NCBI RefSeq assembly: GCF_026712245.1
Contig: NZ_JAPPUY010000002.1
Span: forward strand, 124,001 to 188,000
Source: Roseateles hydrophilus
Lineage (GTDB): Bacteria > Pseudomonadota > Gammaproteobacteria > Burkholderiales > Burkholderiaceae_C
DNA length: 64,000 nt
Direction: 5' to 3'
Shown here: piece after piece, positions 8,609 through 16,249 of the stretch
Position numbering within the stretch: the first letter of the stretch is position 1
Layout: each line of letters begins with the position of its first letter
Position numbers and translations under genes: made by a program
Notes under the pieces: model-generated
The model's database searches: none
The model's input: the letters and a program-made list of their open reading frames with translations, nothing else
Told to the model about the DNA's origin: nothing

Positions 8609-9409
8609 TCAGGCCGCTGCCGGCGTGCGGATGCCCTCGCTCATGAAAACGCAGTCGCCCTGCGCAAACACCCGCACCTCGCCCGGCCGAAACGCCTGCC
8701 AGTCCTCGTCGTGCGTCAGCGGCTCGGTGGCCACGAGCGTCATGCGGTCGCGCGGGCCGTTCAGCAGCGCGAGGTCGAGGCTCAGGCCGCCGTCGCGCAG
8801 CTGCACCTGGCGGAACGGCGCCTGGCGTCGCAGCCAGTGCAGCCGGGTGGAGGCATGGGCCAGCATGGCGCGTCCGTCCGTCAGCAGCAGGTTGAAGCGC
8901 CCGTGCTCGGCCACTTCATGCAGCCAGGGCGCCAGCGTGGCGGCCAGCTCGGGCCAATCAGGCAGCCGGTGGCCGAAGCGCTGTTGCAGGCGCTGCATCA
9001 GCCAGCAGAAGGCGCGCTCGCTGTCGGTCTGGCCGGCGGGCGTGAAGCTGCCGTCCAGGTCGGGGTGGAAGTCCTGCAGGTCGCCGTTGTGGGCAAACAC
9101 CCAGCTGCGGCCGGCCCAGTCGCGGCGGAAGGGGTGGCAGTTCTCCAGCGCACGCACGCCCTGCGTGGCCTTGCGGATGTGGGCCACGATATTGCGGGCC
9201 GGCACCGGATGGCGGCCGTAGTGCGAAGCCAGGGCCGATTCGGCGGCCGGCTGGTCCTCCACGATCACCTCGCAGTGCTCACCGGCATGGAAGGCCACGC
9301 CCCAGCCGTCGACATGGTCTGCCGTGCGGCCACCGCGCGCCGCAAAGCCGCTCAGCGAGAAGTGGGCGGCGGCGGCCAGGCGGCTGTTGAGGGCGAAGAG
9401 CTCACACAT
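8609..9409 (-). CDS. Class II glutamine amidotransferase (YafJ-like)
   Basis: 266 residues beginning MCELFALNSR. After Met removal, Cys2 is the N-terminal nucleophile of class II amidotransferases, which take ammonia from glutamine. Conserved blocks are DGWGVAFH, ENCHPFRRDW, WVFAHNGDLQDF and SERAFCWLMQRL, all typical of the YafJ/DUG3-like subfamily. It is a stand-alone glutaminase domain without a synthetase partner nearby, so the acceptor reaction is unknown. Its stop lies 25 bp from the start of the cyanophycinase-like gene on the same strand, so the two may be cotranscribed. Confidence 0.9.
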   Translation of the reverse strand: MCELFALNSRLAAAAHFSLSGFAARGGRTADHVDGWGVAFHAGEHCEVIVEDQPAAESALASHYGRHPVPARNIVAHIRKATQGVRALENCHPFRRDWAGRSWVFAHNGDLQDFHPDLDGSFTPAGQTDSERAFCWLMQRLQQRFGHRLPDWPELAATLAPWLHEVAEHGRFNLLLTDGRAMLAHASTRLHWLRRQAPFRQVQLRDGGLSLDLALLNGPRDRMTLVATEPLTHDEDWQAFRPGEVRVFAQGDCVFMSEGIRTPAAA

Positions 9410-9695
9410 CGGCGGCGTCGGGGCAGTGCAGATGACAGATCAACGCAGCCAGTCTGATGCCGGATGACCGTTCTGCCCAGCCAACTTTCCGCATGAGCTC
9501 ATGCGGCCGTGTTTTATTGCACGCACCGCGTTGCGCAGGGCCCGCAATCCCTAGTTCTGTGTGACGTTTGCTGCAGCCGACGCTGGTCGGTGATTCCTTC
9601 ACAAACACATTCCGCAACATTTACGACAGCCGGCGAACCTGCTCTCCTACGCTTTATGGAAGTCCGCTGAGGGAAGGCGGGCAAGGAGTGCAGCC
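9410..9695. other. 286-bp divergent intergenic region
   Basis: This is the longest gene-free stretch in the window and it separates the minus-strand amidotransferase gene from the plus-strand LuxR-type gene. It is visibly more A+T-rich than its surroundings around 9590-9660, as expected of a region holding divergent promoters. I could not assign convincing -35/-10 pairs. A short frame on the minus strand (9402-9620) has no plausible protein character. Confidence 0.5.
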
Positions 9696-10370
9696 GTGTG
9701 GATGAGTGAGTTTGTGCAGCCGGGCCAGGCCCCGGGTCGTCGCGAGGAGCGCCGCCAGGCCGCCTCGCTCTCCAGCCAGTGGCTGGGCTTGGTGCTGGAG
9801 GAGCTGGACCACGGCGTCGTGCTGCTGAACGGCGCGGGCCGTGTGCTGCATGCCAACCTGGCCGCGCGGTCCACGCTGGACGACAACCACCCGCTGGAAC
9901 TGGTCGGCCCGCATCTGCGCGCGCGGTTGCTGACCGACGCCGTGCCCTTCGCCGAGGCGTTGGAAGGTGCCGAGGCCGGCGGGCGCCGCTGCCTGCTGCG
10001 CTTGGGCGACGAGCGCGCCGAATGCGGGCGCGCCAACGTCGTGGTGGTGCCGCTGAATCGCGACGTCAGCCAGGCAGCCGTGCTGCTGATCCTGGAGCGC
10101 CGCCAGTTGTGCGGCGACCTGGCCGCGCAGTGGTTCGCGCTGCGCTACCAGCTGACGCCGGCAGAGACCGAGGTGCTCAAGGCGTTGTCCAACGGCGTCA
10201 AGCCCACCGAGGTGGCGCAGCGCCAGGGCGTGGCCATCTCCACGGTGCGCAGCCAGATCCAGAGCATCCGCGCCAAGAGCGGTGCTGACAGCATTGGCGA
10301 CCTGATGCGCCAGCTGGCGCTGCTGCCGCCGCTGGTGTCGTCGCTACGGCCGCAAAAGCAGGTCAACTGA
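9696..10370 (+). CDS. LuxR-type HTH transcriptional regulator with PAS-like N-terminus
   Basis: 224 residues. The start is taken at the GTG at 9696, because AAGGAG lies 7 bases ahead of it; the in-frame ATG two codons later is too far from that site. Residues about 25-130 look like a PAS fold (GVVLLNGAGRVLHANLAAR). Residues 150-212 are a LuxR C-terminal helix-turn-helix (LTPAETEVLKALSNGVKPTEVAQRQGVAISTVRSQIQSI, split over two helices). There is no receiver or autoinducer domain, so the PAS segment is the likely sensor. A Crp/Fnr-type regulator gene follows 59 bp downstream. Confidence 0.88.
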   Translation: MWMSEFVQPGQAPGRREERRQAASLSSQWLGLVLEELDHGVVLLNGAGRVLHANLAARSTLDDNHPLELVGPHLRARLLTDAVPFAEALEGAEAGGRRCLLRLGDERAECGRANVVVVPLNRDVSQAAVLLILERRQLCGDLAAQWFALRYQLTPAETEVLKALSNGVKPTEVAQRQGVAISTVRSQIQSIRAKSGADSIGDLMRQLALLPPLVSSLRPQKQVN

Positions 10371-10429
10371 TCTGGTGAACTAACATCCGCCGCGTCGCAG
10401 CGAGGCCTCTTGCCCGCTGCCACGCCCGG

Positions 10430-11062
10430 ATGGCTGACCAACCTCTCGACAACGAACTCCTGTCCCTGCCCACCTCGCTGCGCCTGCTGGCGGCACGGGG
10501 CATCGCGCGCAGCTACCGCAAGGGTGTGGTGCTGATCGAGGAAGGCTCGGTGGGCGACAACCTCTACCTGATCCTGTCCGGCTCGCTGCGGGCCTACAGC
10601 AGCGATGCGCGCGGACGCGAGATCACCTACGGCATCTACGGCCCCGGCGAGTACGTCGGCGAGATGAGCCTGGACGGCGGGCCGCGCTCGGCCAGCGTCA
10701 TCACCGAGGCTGGCAGCCGGCTGGTGATGGTCACGCGCGCCAGCCTGCTGACGCACATCAGCGAGCACCCCGAGTTTGCGTTCGAGCTGCTCACCAAGGT
10801 CATCCGCCGTGCGCGCGCGGCGACGCTGTCGACCAAGCAGCTGGCGCTCAACGACGTCTACGGCCGCCTGCGCGCGCTGGTGGACGAGATGACGCAGGAC
10901 GGCCGCCATCTGGAGCTCACGCACCAGGGCATGGCGCAGCGCCTGGGCTGCTCGCGCGAGATGGTGTCCAAGCTCGTCAAGGACCTGGAGCTGGGCGGCT
11001 ACCTGCGCCGCGTGGCGGCCGGCCAGTACGAGCGGCTGAAAAACCTGCCAGCGCGCTGGTGA
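10430..11062 (+). CDS. Crp/Fnr-family transcriptional regulator
   Basis: 210 residues. A cyclic-nucleotide-type beta roll occupies about 25-115 (LIEEGSVGDNLYLILSGSLRAY, GPGEYVGEMSLDGGPRSASV). A long dimer helix and a winged helix follow (MAQRLGCSREMVSKLVKDLELGGYL). The Cys cluster of oxygen-sensing Fnr is absent, so it should sense a nucleotide or another ligand rather than oxygen through a 4Fe-4S cluster. The GEMS motif and the SASVIT stretch resemble Vfr/Crp-like cAMP pockets, but the ligand cannot be stated. It lies directly behind the LuxR-type regulator gene. Confidence 0.92.
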   Translation: MADQPLDNELLSLPTSLRLLAARGIARSYRKGVVLIEEGSVGDNLYLILSGSLRAYSSDARGREITYGIYGPGEYVGEMSLDGGPRSASVITEAGSRLVMVTRASLLTHISEHPEFAFELLTKVIRRARAATLSTKQLALNDVYGRLRALVDEMTQDGRHLELTHQGMAQRLGCSREMVSKLVKDLELGGYLRRVAAGQYERLKNLPARW

Positions 11063-11077
11063 CGCCGCGCGGCCCTG

Positions 11078-12040
11078 TCAGCCCGCCTTGAGTGGCGGCG
11101 CGACGGGGAAGCGCTTGTCGGGCCGTGGCGCGCGCTCGTACAGGCCCGCCACCTTGGGCAGGTTGGCCTGGATGTCGCGGATGCGCGTTGCGTTGGCCGG
11201 GTGGGTGGACAGCCACTGCGGCGGCGCACCCTTGCTGGCGGCCATCATCTTTTCCCACAGCCGCACGGCCGCCGCCGGGTCATAGCCCGCGCGGGCAGAC
11301 AGCTCGATGCCCACCAGGTCGGCCTCGCTCTCGTCCTCGCGGCCGAAGCGCAGGCTCAGCAACTGGCCGCCCAGACCGGCGGCGTAGCGGCCCAGGTCAC
11401 CCAGGCCCAGCAGCGCCGAGCCCAGCTCGACGATGCCGTTGGTGACGACCGACTTGCCCACGCGTTCCCGCGCATGCTCGCGCAGCGCGTGCGCCACCTC
11501 GTGGCCCATGATGGCGGCGACCTCGTCGTCCTCCAGCTTGAGCTTTTCGAGGATGCCGTAATAGAACGCGATCTTGCCGCCCGGCATGCAGAAGGCGTTG
11601 AGTTGCGCGTCGCCCAGCAGGTTGACCTCCCACTTCCACTGACGCGCGCGCTCGTTCCATTCGTAGCTGTGCGGAATGATGCGCTGGGCGATGTAGCGCA
11701 GCCGCTGCACCTGCGGGTGGTTCATGGGTGCCAGGCCGCGCTGCTGGTTGGCCTGGGTCATCATCTGCGCGTACTGCTGGCCGCCGGCCTTCTCCAACTG
11801 CTCGGCCGAGACGAGGCCGGTGAACTTGCTCTTCTCGCCGACCTCCACGCCTTCGCGTGCCCAGGCCGGTGTGAGGGCGGCCGCACCCAGCAAACCAGTG
11901 AACAGCCGCCGCCCGCGTTGGCGGGGCGGCGCGCAGCGGCCGGCGGCGCAGTCGGCGCAGGCGCCGAACTGGCGTTGCGGCAGGTGGGGCAGTCGCAGGT
12001 CGTCGTGGACGATGAAGTCGTTGGCGTGCATGGCCGTCAT
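11078..12040 (-). CDS. M48 family zinc metalloprotease, Tat-type signal
   Basis: 320 residues from the ATG at 12040. The zinc site HEVAH (His180, Glu181, His184) and the downstream third ligand in EDESEADLVGIE mark the M48/Oma1-like peptidases that degrade misfolded envelope proteins. The N-terminus is unusual. A 43-residue hydrophilic stretch with three cysteines (28, 31, 36) precedes a twin-arginine signal GRRLFTGLLGAAALTPAWA (about 43-61). Tat export would mean a folded, possibly metal-loaded enzyme is secreted. A further in-frame ATG at 12031 is the alternative start. It is divergent from the flavin reductase gene. Confidence 0.88.
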   Translation of the reverse strand: MTAMHANDFIVHDDLRLPHLPQRQFGACADCAAGRCAPPRQRGRRLFTGLLGAAALTPAWAREGVEVGEKSKFTGLVSAEQLEKAGGQQYAQMMTQANQQRGLAPMNHPQVQRLRYIAQRIIPHSYEWNERARQWKWEVNLLGDAQLNAFCMPGGKIAFYYGILEKLKLEDDEVAAIMGHEVAHALREHARERVGKSVVTNGIVELGSALLGLGDLGRYAAGLGGQLLSLRFGREDESEADLVGIELSARAGYDPAAAVRLWEKMMAASKGAPPQWLSTHPANATRIRDIQANLPKVAGLYERAPRPDKRFPVAPPLKAG

Positions 12041-12089
12041 TGTGCGGTGGCTGTATGGCAGCTGCCGTAGGACTGGCGACAATCCCGCC

Positions 12090-12566
12090 ATGGATAGCCA
12101 GCATTTCCGCGCCGCCCTCGGCATGTTCGCCACCGGCGTGACCGTCATCACCGTGCGCTCGGCGGACGGCGGCCTCGTGGGGCTGACGGCCAATTCCTTC
12201 AACTCCGTGTCACTGGACCCGCCGCTGGTGCTGTGGAGCCTGGCGCGCCGCGCCGGCTCGCTGCCGACCTTCACGCACGGTTCGCACTACGCGATCAACA
12301 TCCTCGCGGCCGACCAGAAGGAGCTGGCCCAGCGCTTCGCCACGCGCGACATCGACCGTTTCGCCGGTGTGGCCTGGCGCGAGGGCGCCGGCGGCGCGCC
12401 GGTGCTGGACGGCGCCGTGGCCACCTTTGAGTGCGCCAACCGCAGCCGTTACGAGGAGGGCGACCACGTCATCTTCGTCGGCGAGGTGGAGCGCTGCACC
12501 TCGCGGCCGGGGGCGCAGCCGCTGATCTTCCACGGCGGGCGCTACTTCACCGAGCTGCCGATCTGA
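12090..12566 (+). CDS. Flavin reductase-like protein
   Basis: 158 residues covering a complete flavin_reduct domain: FATGVTVITVRSADGGLVGLTANSFNSVSLDPPLVLW is the FMN-binding signature, and FHGGRYFTEL closes the fold. Such proteins reduce FMN or FAD with NAD(P)H, usually to feed a two-component monooxygenase. No monooxygenase gene lies nearby, so the partner is unknown. It ends 5 bp before the convergent membrane-protein gene. Confidence 0.9.
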   Translation: MDSQHFRAALGMFATGVTVITVRSADGGLVGLTANSFNSVSLDPPLVLWSLARRAGSLPTFTHGSHYAINILAADQKELAQRFATRDIDRFAGVAWREGAGGAPVLDGAVATFECANRSRYEEGDHVIFVGEVERCTSRPGAQPLIFHGGRYFTELPI

Positions 12567-12571
12567 GTCTG

Positions 12572-14023
12572 TCAGGCCACCAGCCGCCCGGCCGGCAAGG
12601 CCGAGGGCGCAGCGGCCAGCCGGGGCCAGCGCCAGGCCAGCAGTGCGGCCGTCAGGCCGGTCAGCGCCAGCCCCTGCATCCACAAGGGCACGATCTGCTC
12701 GGCCGCCAGGGTGTGGCAGATGCCGGCCAGCGTGAGAAAGGCGAAGCTGGGGGCCACGGCCGTCATGCTGGTGGGCGCGCGCAGCAGCGCCGGGCGTCGC
12801 GTCAGCATGAAGGCGGCCACCGGCAGCGCAGCGAGTGGCAGGCTCAGCAGCAGCTGGTTGCCGGCGGCCAAGCCCAGCGCGAACAGCAAGGCCGTGGTCA
12901 GCAGCCCGGCGACGACGAAGTCCCGCCATTGCAGCCGCGCGATCGCGATGTTGACCGCCCGGCCCTGCGGCATGCCCGGCAGCAGGCGCAGCAAGGCCTG
13001 CTCGCGGCGGCTGCCCCATAGCGTGTACGACAGCGTGAACGCCGTGCTGAAACCCGCGCTGGCGATGCCGATGCCCATGCCGAAGCTGCCATGTTTGAGC
13101 ACCACACCCAGCTGGGCGCCCGTGCTTGCGAGCACCAGCGTGAACGCGATCAGCACCAGGGCCAGGATGGTGCCCATCGCCAGCGCGACCCGCAGCCAGT
13201 GCTGCTGGCCATGCAACACGATCTCGGCGCGCGCCATGACGCTGCGCAGGCAGGTGTTGTCGGCACGGGCCAGCACATGCTGCAACCAGGCCGACAGGAT
13301 GCGCACATAGGGCCTGCCCAGCCACTCGAACGGGGCCCAGGAGTGGATGGCCGGCGCCTTGCCCTCCATCTGCATCTGCATGACGCGGCGCATCAGCATC
13401 AGCCTGGCATAGCGGGCCTGGTGCTTGGCGCTGCCGTCGGCGAAGGCCCGCATCACCAGCCAGGCCTGAAAGAGCAGGCACAGCGTCAGCACGCCGAAGG
13501 TCTGGGTCTCCCACAGCGTGGCGATCAGTTGCCGCAGCGGCGCCAGGTGTTGGCCGAAGGCCACGCTCAGCGGCGAGATCAGCATCATCATCAACCACAG
13601 CCACACCAGCCGGGTCGTCCACAGCAAAAAGGTCGCGAGGAAGCCGCTGCACAGCAGCAGGGGCAGCATCTGATGAATCGGTGCCAGCGCCCAGCCCAGC
13701 AGCGTGAACAGCAGGGTGCTGGTGGCCCAGCCAGCCAGCGCGGCACGCCTGAGCGTGCGCACATGGCCGGGCACCGTGCGCGCCGCCGTGGGCTGGTTCT
13801 GTTCCTGCAGGCTCATGGCCATCGCCATCCAGGTGCTCAGCACGATGACGACCAGGCAGCCCAGTGGCACGCGCCACGCCAGTGCGGTCGGCAGCCAGAG
13901 TGCGCCCCCCACGCAGATCAGCAGCATCAGCGCGGCGACCACGATGCGCCCCCAGCGCGACAGGAACTGCCCCTGGCGCCAAAAGGCCAGCAGCACTTGG
14001 GAATAGCGGGCCGTGGCGTTCAT
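12572..14023 (-). CDS. Multi-spanning membrane protein, likely permease part of the GntR-ABC operon
   Basis: 483 residues with about twelve hydrophobic segments arranged as two halves, interrupted by hydrophilic loops. I recognise no enzymatic motif. Its ATG shares one base with the stop of the ABC ATPase gene upstream, so translation is coupled and it is most simply the membrane partner of that ATPase. This gene order (YtrA-like GntR regulator, ATPase, membrane protein) is common for small drug/peptide-sensing ABC systems such as YtrA-F. The assignment as permease is therefore mainly contextual. Confidence 0.75.
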   Translation of the reverse strand: MNATARYSQVLLAFWRQGQFLSRWGRIVVAALMLLICVGGALWLPTALAWRVPLGCLVVIVLSTWMAMAMSLQEQNQPTAARTVPGHVRTLRRAALAGWATSTLLFTLLGWALAPIHQMLPLLLCSGFLATFLLWTTRLVWLWLMMMLISPLSVAFGQHLAPLRQLIATLWETQTFGVLTLCLLFQAWLVMRAFADGSAKHQARYARLMLMRRVMQMQMEGKAPAIHSWAPFEWLGRPYVRILSAWLQHVLARADNTCLRSVMARAEIVLHGQQHWLRVALAMGTILALVLIAFTLVLASTGAQLGVVLKHGSFGMGIGIASAGFSTAFTLSYTLWGSRREQALLRLLPGMPQGRAVNIAIARLQWRDFVVAGLLTTALLFALGLAAGNQLLLSLPLAALPVAAFMLTRRPALLRAPTSMTAVAPSFAFLTLAGICHTLAAEQIVPLWMQGLALTGLTAALLAWRWPRLAAAPSALPAGRLVA

Positions 14024-14904
14024 CAGGTCAGCTCCGCAAACAGGTCGTCCAGGTTCACAGGGTCCACCGCCACGCCGCCGGGCACGGCCTCGCCGGCCGG
14101 CAGCCGCGCCAGCACGCGCTCGCGGCCGGCCTCCAGCGGTGTGCGCTTGAGTGGCTGTGCGTTCAGGCGTGCCATCAGCGCGGCCATCTCGGTGACGCTG
14201 CCGGTGAAGGCGCACACCTGGTCCAGCAGCTCGTCCAGCGGCGCCTGCAGCGCGATGCGGCCCTGCGTGAGGAAGGCGACGTTGAAGGCCACGCGCTCCA
14301 GGTCGGACAGGATGTGGGTGGAGAACACGACGGTGGCGCCGCGGTCCAGCACCTCGCCCACCAGCTCGCGCAGGAAGTCGCGCCGGCCGGCGGGGTCCAG
14401 GCTGGCGACGGGCTCGTCCAGCACCAGCAGGTCGGGCTCGTGGGCCAGCGCGCGGATGATGGACAGGCGCTGCTTCTGGCCGCCGGAGAGCTTGCGAATG
14501 GGCTGTTCGGCGCGGATGTCCCAGCGCGACATCAGGCCTTCGACCTTGGCGTCGTTCCAGCGCGGGTAGAAGCTCTTGAAATAGGCCAGCAGCTGGGCCG
14601 GCGTGAAGCCCTCGAACAGGTCGCTGTGCTGCGGCACATAGCCGATGCGGGCGCGGGTGGCGTCGTCCAGATGCTGCACATCCTGGCCGAGGAGATGCAC
14701 GCGCCCGGCATCGGGCTCGCGCAGACCCAGCAGGGTTTCCAGCAGCGTGGTCTTGCCGGCGCCGTTGCGGCCCAGCAGGCCCACCACCTGGCCGGGCAGC
14801 AGCTGCCAGTCCAGGCCGTTCAGCACGGCGGGGCCCTTGGGGTAGGCGAGCTGGATGCCCTTCAGCTCGGCGCTCGGGGAGTCGGTATGCGGGAAATGCG
14901 TCAT
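14023..14904 (-). CDS. ABC transporter ATP-binding protein
   Basis: 293 residues starting at the ATG that overlaps the GntR stop by 4 bp. Walker A is GRNGAGKTT (about 44-52), the Q loop is in YVPQHSD, the signature is LSGGQKQRLS, Walker B is LLVLDEP, and the switch His is in STHILSD. The first 210 residues are a full nucleotide-binding domain of the type that pairs with ABC-2-like membrane proteins. The remaining 80 residues are a C-terminal extension common in this group. Together with the downstream membrane protein it probably forms an exporter whose expression is controlled by the GntR regulator. Confidence 0.93.
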   Translation of the reverse strand: MTHFPHTDSPSAELKGIQLAYPKGPAVLNGLDWQLLPGQVVGLLGRNGAGKTTLLETLLGLREPDAGRVHLLGQDVQHLDDATRARIGYVPQHSDLFEGFTPAQLLAYFKSFYPRWNDAKVEGLMSRWDIRAEQPIRKLSGGQKQRLSIIRALAHEPDLLVLDEPVASLDPAGRRDFLRELVGEVLDRGATVVFSTHILSDLERVAFNVAFLTQGRIALQAPLDELLDQVCAFTGSVTEMAALMARLNAQPLKRTPLEAGRERVLARLPAGEAVPGGVAVDPVNLDDLFAELT

Positions 14905-15296
14905 GGGGCGCTTTCGTCGAGGATGGTCTTGAACAGCTGCAGGGCCTGGGCCTTGGACAGCTCCAGTTGCCGCGCCTCCGCGGCGGCCTTCTCCAGCGTC
15001 GGGCGCAGCAGCTCGACGCGGTCGGCGGTGGGTTGGGCCTTTTGATGCTGGGCGGCCACCACCATGGACAGGCCGCGGCGGCGCTCCAGCACGCCGTCGC
15101 TCTCCAGCAGCGAATAGGCCTTGGAGATGGTCATGGGGTGCACGGCCAGCGCCTGGGCCAGCTCGCGCACCGACGGGATCTCGTCGCCCGCCTTCAGCTG
15201 CCCGGCCGCCACGCGGCGCTTCACCTGCTCGATGAGCTGGCGGTAGATGGGCTCGGGCGAGCCGGTGTTGATGTGGACGAAGTGGGTGGGATCCAT
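14901..15296 (-). CDS. GntR-family (YtrA-subfamily) transcriptional regulator
   Basis: 131 residues from the ATG at 15296; a TTG four codons further upstream is the alternative. The winged helix has the GntR signature PIYRQLIEQVKRRVAAGQL, then PSVRELAQALAVHPMTISKAY and LLESDGVLERRRG. A short C-terminal helical region of about 50 residues takes the place of a large effector domain, which is the YtrA layout. These proteins usually repress their own ABC operon and are released by cell-envelope-active compounds. The perfect inverted repeat just upstream of the gene fits autoregulation. Confidence 0.93.
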   Translation of the reverse strand: MDPTHFVHINTGSPEPIYRQLIEQVKRRVAAGQLKAGDEIPSVRELAQALAVHPMTISKAYSLLESDGVLERRRGLSMVVAAQHQKAQPTADRVELLRPTLEKAAAEARQLELSKAQALQLFKTILDESAP

Positions 15297-15307
15297 GTGT
15301 ACTGCCA

Positions 15308-15333
15308 ACGTGTACTAGTACGATAGTACACGT
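15308..15333. promoter_or_regulatory. GntR/YtrA-type operator
   Basis: A perfect 10-bp inverted repeat, ACGTGTACTA and TAGTACACGT, is separated by 6 bp. It begins 12 bases upstream of the regulator ATG (minus strand). The core GTACTA-N-TAGTAC resembles the operators of YtrA-type GntR proteins, so it is most likely the autoregulatory site of the GntR-ABC operon. It also lies about 80 bp upstream of the divergent copper-chaperone gene and could influence that too. Confidence 0.8.
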
Positions 15334-15411
15334 GGACACTGGGCGTCAAGCGCGCACACTCAGCGGAGTTGCGCAAAATGGCGCTTCCTCATTGCTACCG
15401 AAGCCACTGCC

Positions 15412-15825
15412 ATGCGCCGCCTGCTGCTTGCCGCCCTCCTGTCCACCGCTGCTGCCGCCCAGGCCCAGGTGAAGGTCGACGACCCCTGGGTGCGCGCCAC
15501 CGTGGCGCCGCAGAAGGCCACCGGCGCCTTCATGCAGCTGACCGCCGACAAGCCGATGAAGCTGGTGGCCGTCAGCTCGCCGCTGACCGGCATGGTCGAG
15601 ATCCACGAGATGAAGATGGACGCTGGCGTCATGAAGATGCGCCAGGTCGAGGCCCTCGCACTGCCGGCCGGCCAGGCCGTGGCGCTGAAGCCGGGCAGCT
15701 ACCACGTCATGCTGATGGGCCTGACGGCGCCGGTGAAGGCCGGCGACACCGTGCCGCTGACGCTGACGGTCGAGGGGGCGGACGGCAAGCGCACGGCCGT
15801 GGACGTCCAGGCCAAGGCGCGCTGA
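15412..15825 (+). CDS. Periplasmic copper chaperone PCu(A)C
   Basis: 137 residues with a signal peptide (about 1-19, ending AQA-Q). The copper-binding pattern H-M-x10-M-x21-H-x-M of the family is recognisable in EIHEMKMDAGVMKMRQV and, about 21 residues on, SYHVMLM. PCu(A)C proteins hand Cu(I) to the CuA or CuB centre of cytochrome c oxidase, often with Sco1. Neither a SCO gene nor an oxidase gene is next to it. It is divergent from the GntR-ABC operon. Confidence 0.93.
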   Translation: MRRLLLAALLSTAAAAQAQVKVDDPWVRATVAPQKATGAFMQLTADKPMKLVAVSSPLTGMVEIHEMKMDAGVMKMRQVEALALPAGQAVALKPGSYHVMLMGLTAPVKAGDTVPLTLTVEGADGKRTAVDVQAKAR

Positions 15826-15900
15826 GGCAGCCCCGCCAGAAAACGCTCAAGTTCGCGGCACGCGGGTCGATCTGCACTGATCCTGTCGTCGGAAACCGCT

Positions 15901-16242
15901 GTGCTGCCTCCCGTCAACGCCACCGCCAGCGCCGCCCCAGCCGGGGTGGCTGCGTCGCCCGCGCCGGCACGCCTGGCCGAGCCGGACGCCGCCTCCGCTG
16001 TGGTAAACGTGTCGGCTGCCGGCACGCGGGCGGCGGCGTCGCAGGACACGGCCAAGGTCGCCACCGGCACCGTCCGCGTCAGCGCGGACGTGAACCGCGA
16101 TGGCACGGTGTCGGACCAGGAGCACCAAACCGAGACCGCCCAGCTGGCGCTCAAGCGGGCCCAGATGGAAGGCGGCCCCAACCTGGAGCGGGCGCTGGAG
16201 GCCTACCAGGCGGTGGCGTCGCTGGCCGACGTGCAGCGCTGA
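15901..16242 (+). CDS. Small Ala-rich protein with one EF-hand-like loop
   Basis: 113 residues from a GTG at 15901; no strong ribosome site precedes it, so the start is uncertain. The first 55 residues are Ala/Val/Pro-rich and of low complexity. Residues 63-74 read DVNRDGTVSDQE, matching the 12-residue EF-hand calcium loop at positions 1, 3, 5, 9 and 12 (D, N, D, S, E). The rest (QLALKRAQMEGGPNLERALEAYQAVASL) is predicted helical. No signal peptide is apparent. I know of no named family. It ends 8 bp before the convergent hydrolase gene. Confidence 0.6.
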   Translation: MLPPVNATASAAPAGVAASPAPARLAEPDAASAVVNVSAAGTRAAASQDTAKVATGTVRVSADVNRDGTVSDQEHQTETAQLALKRAQMEGGPNLERALEAYQAVASLADVQR

Positions 16243-16249
16243 GCCGGGC

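Noticed and set aside
9402-9620. 72-residue frame in the 286-bp spacer
   Set aside because: No ribosome site, no hydrophobic or domain pattern, and it overlaps the start of the amidotransferase gene.
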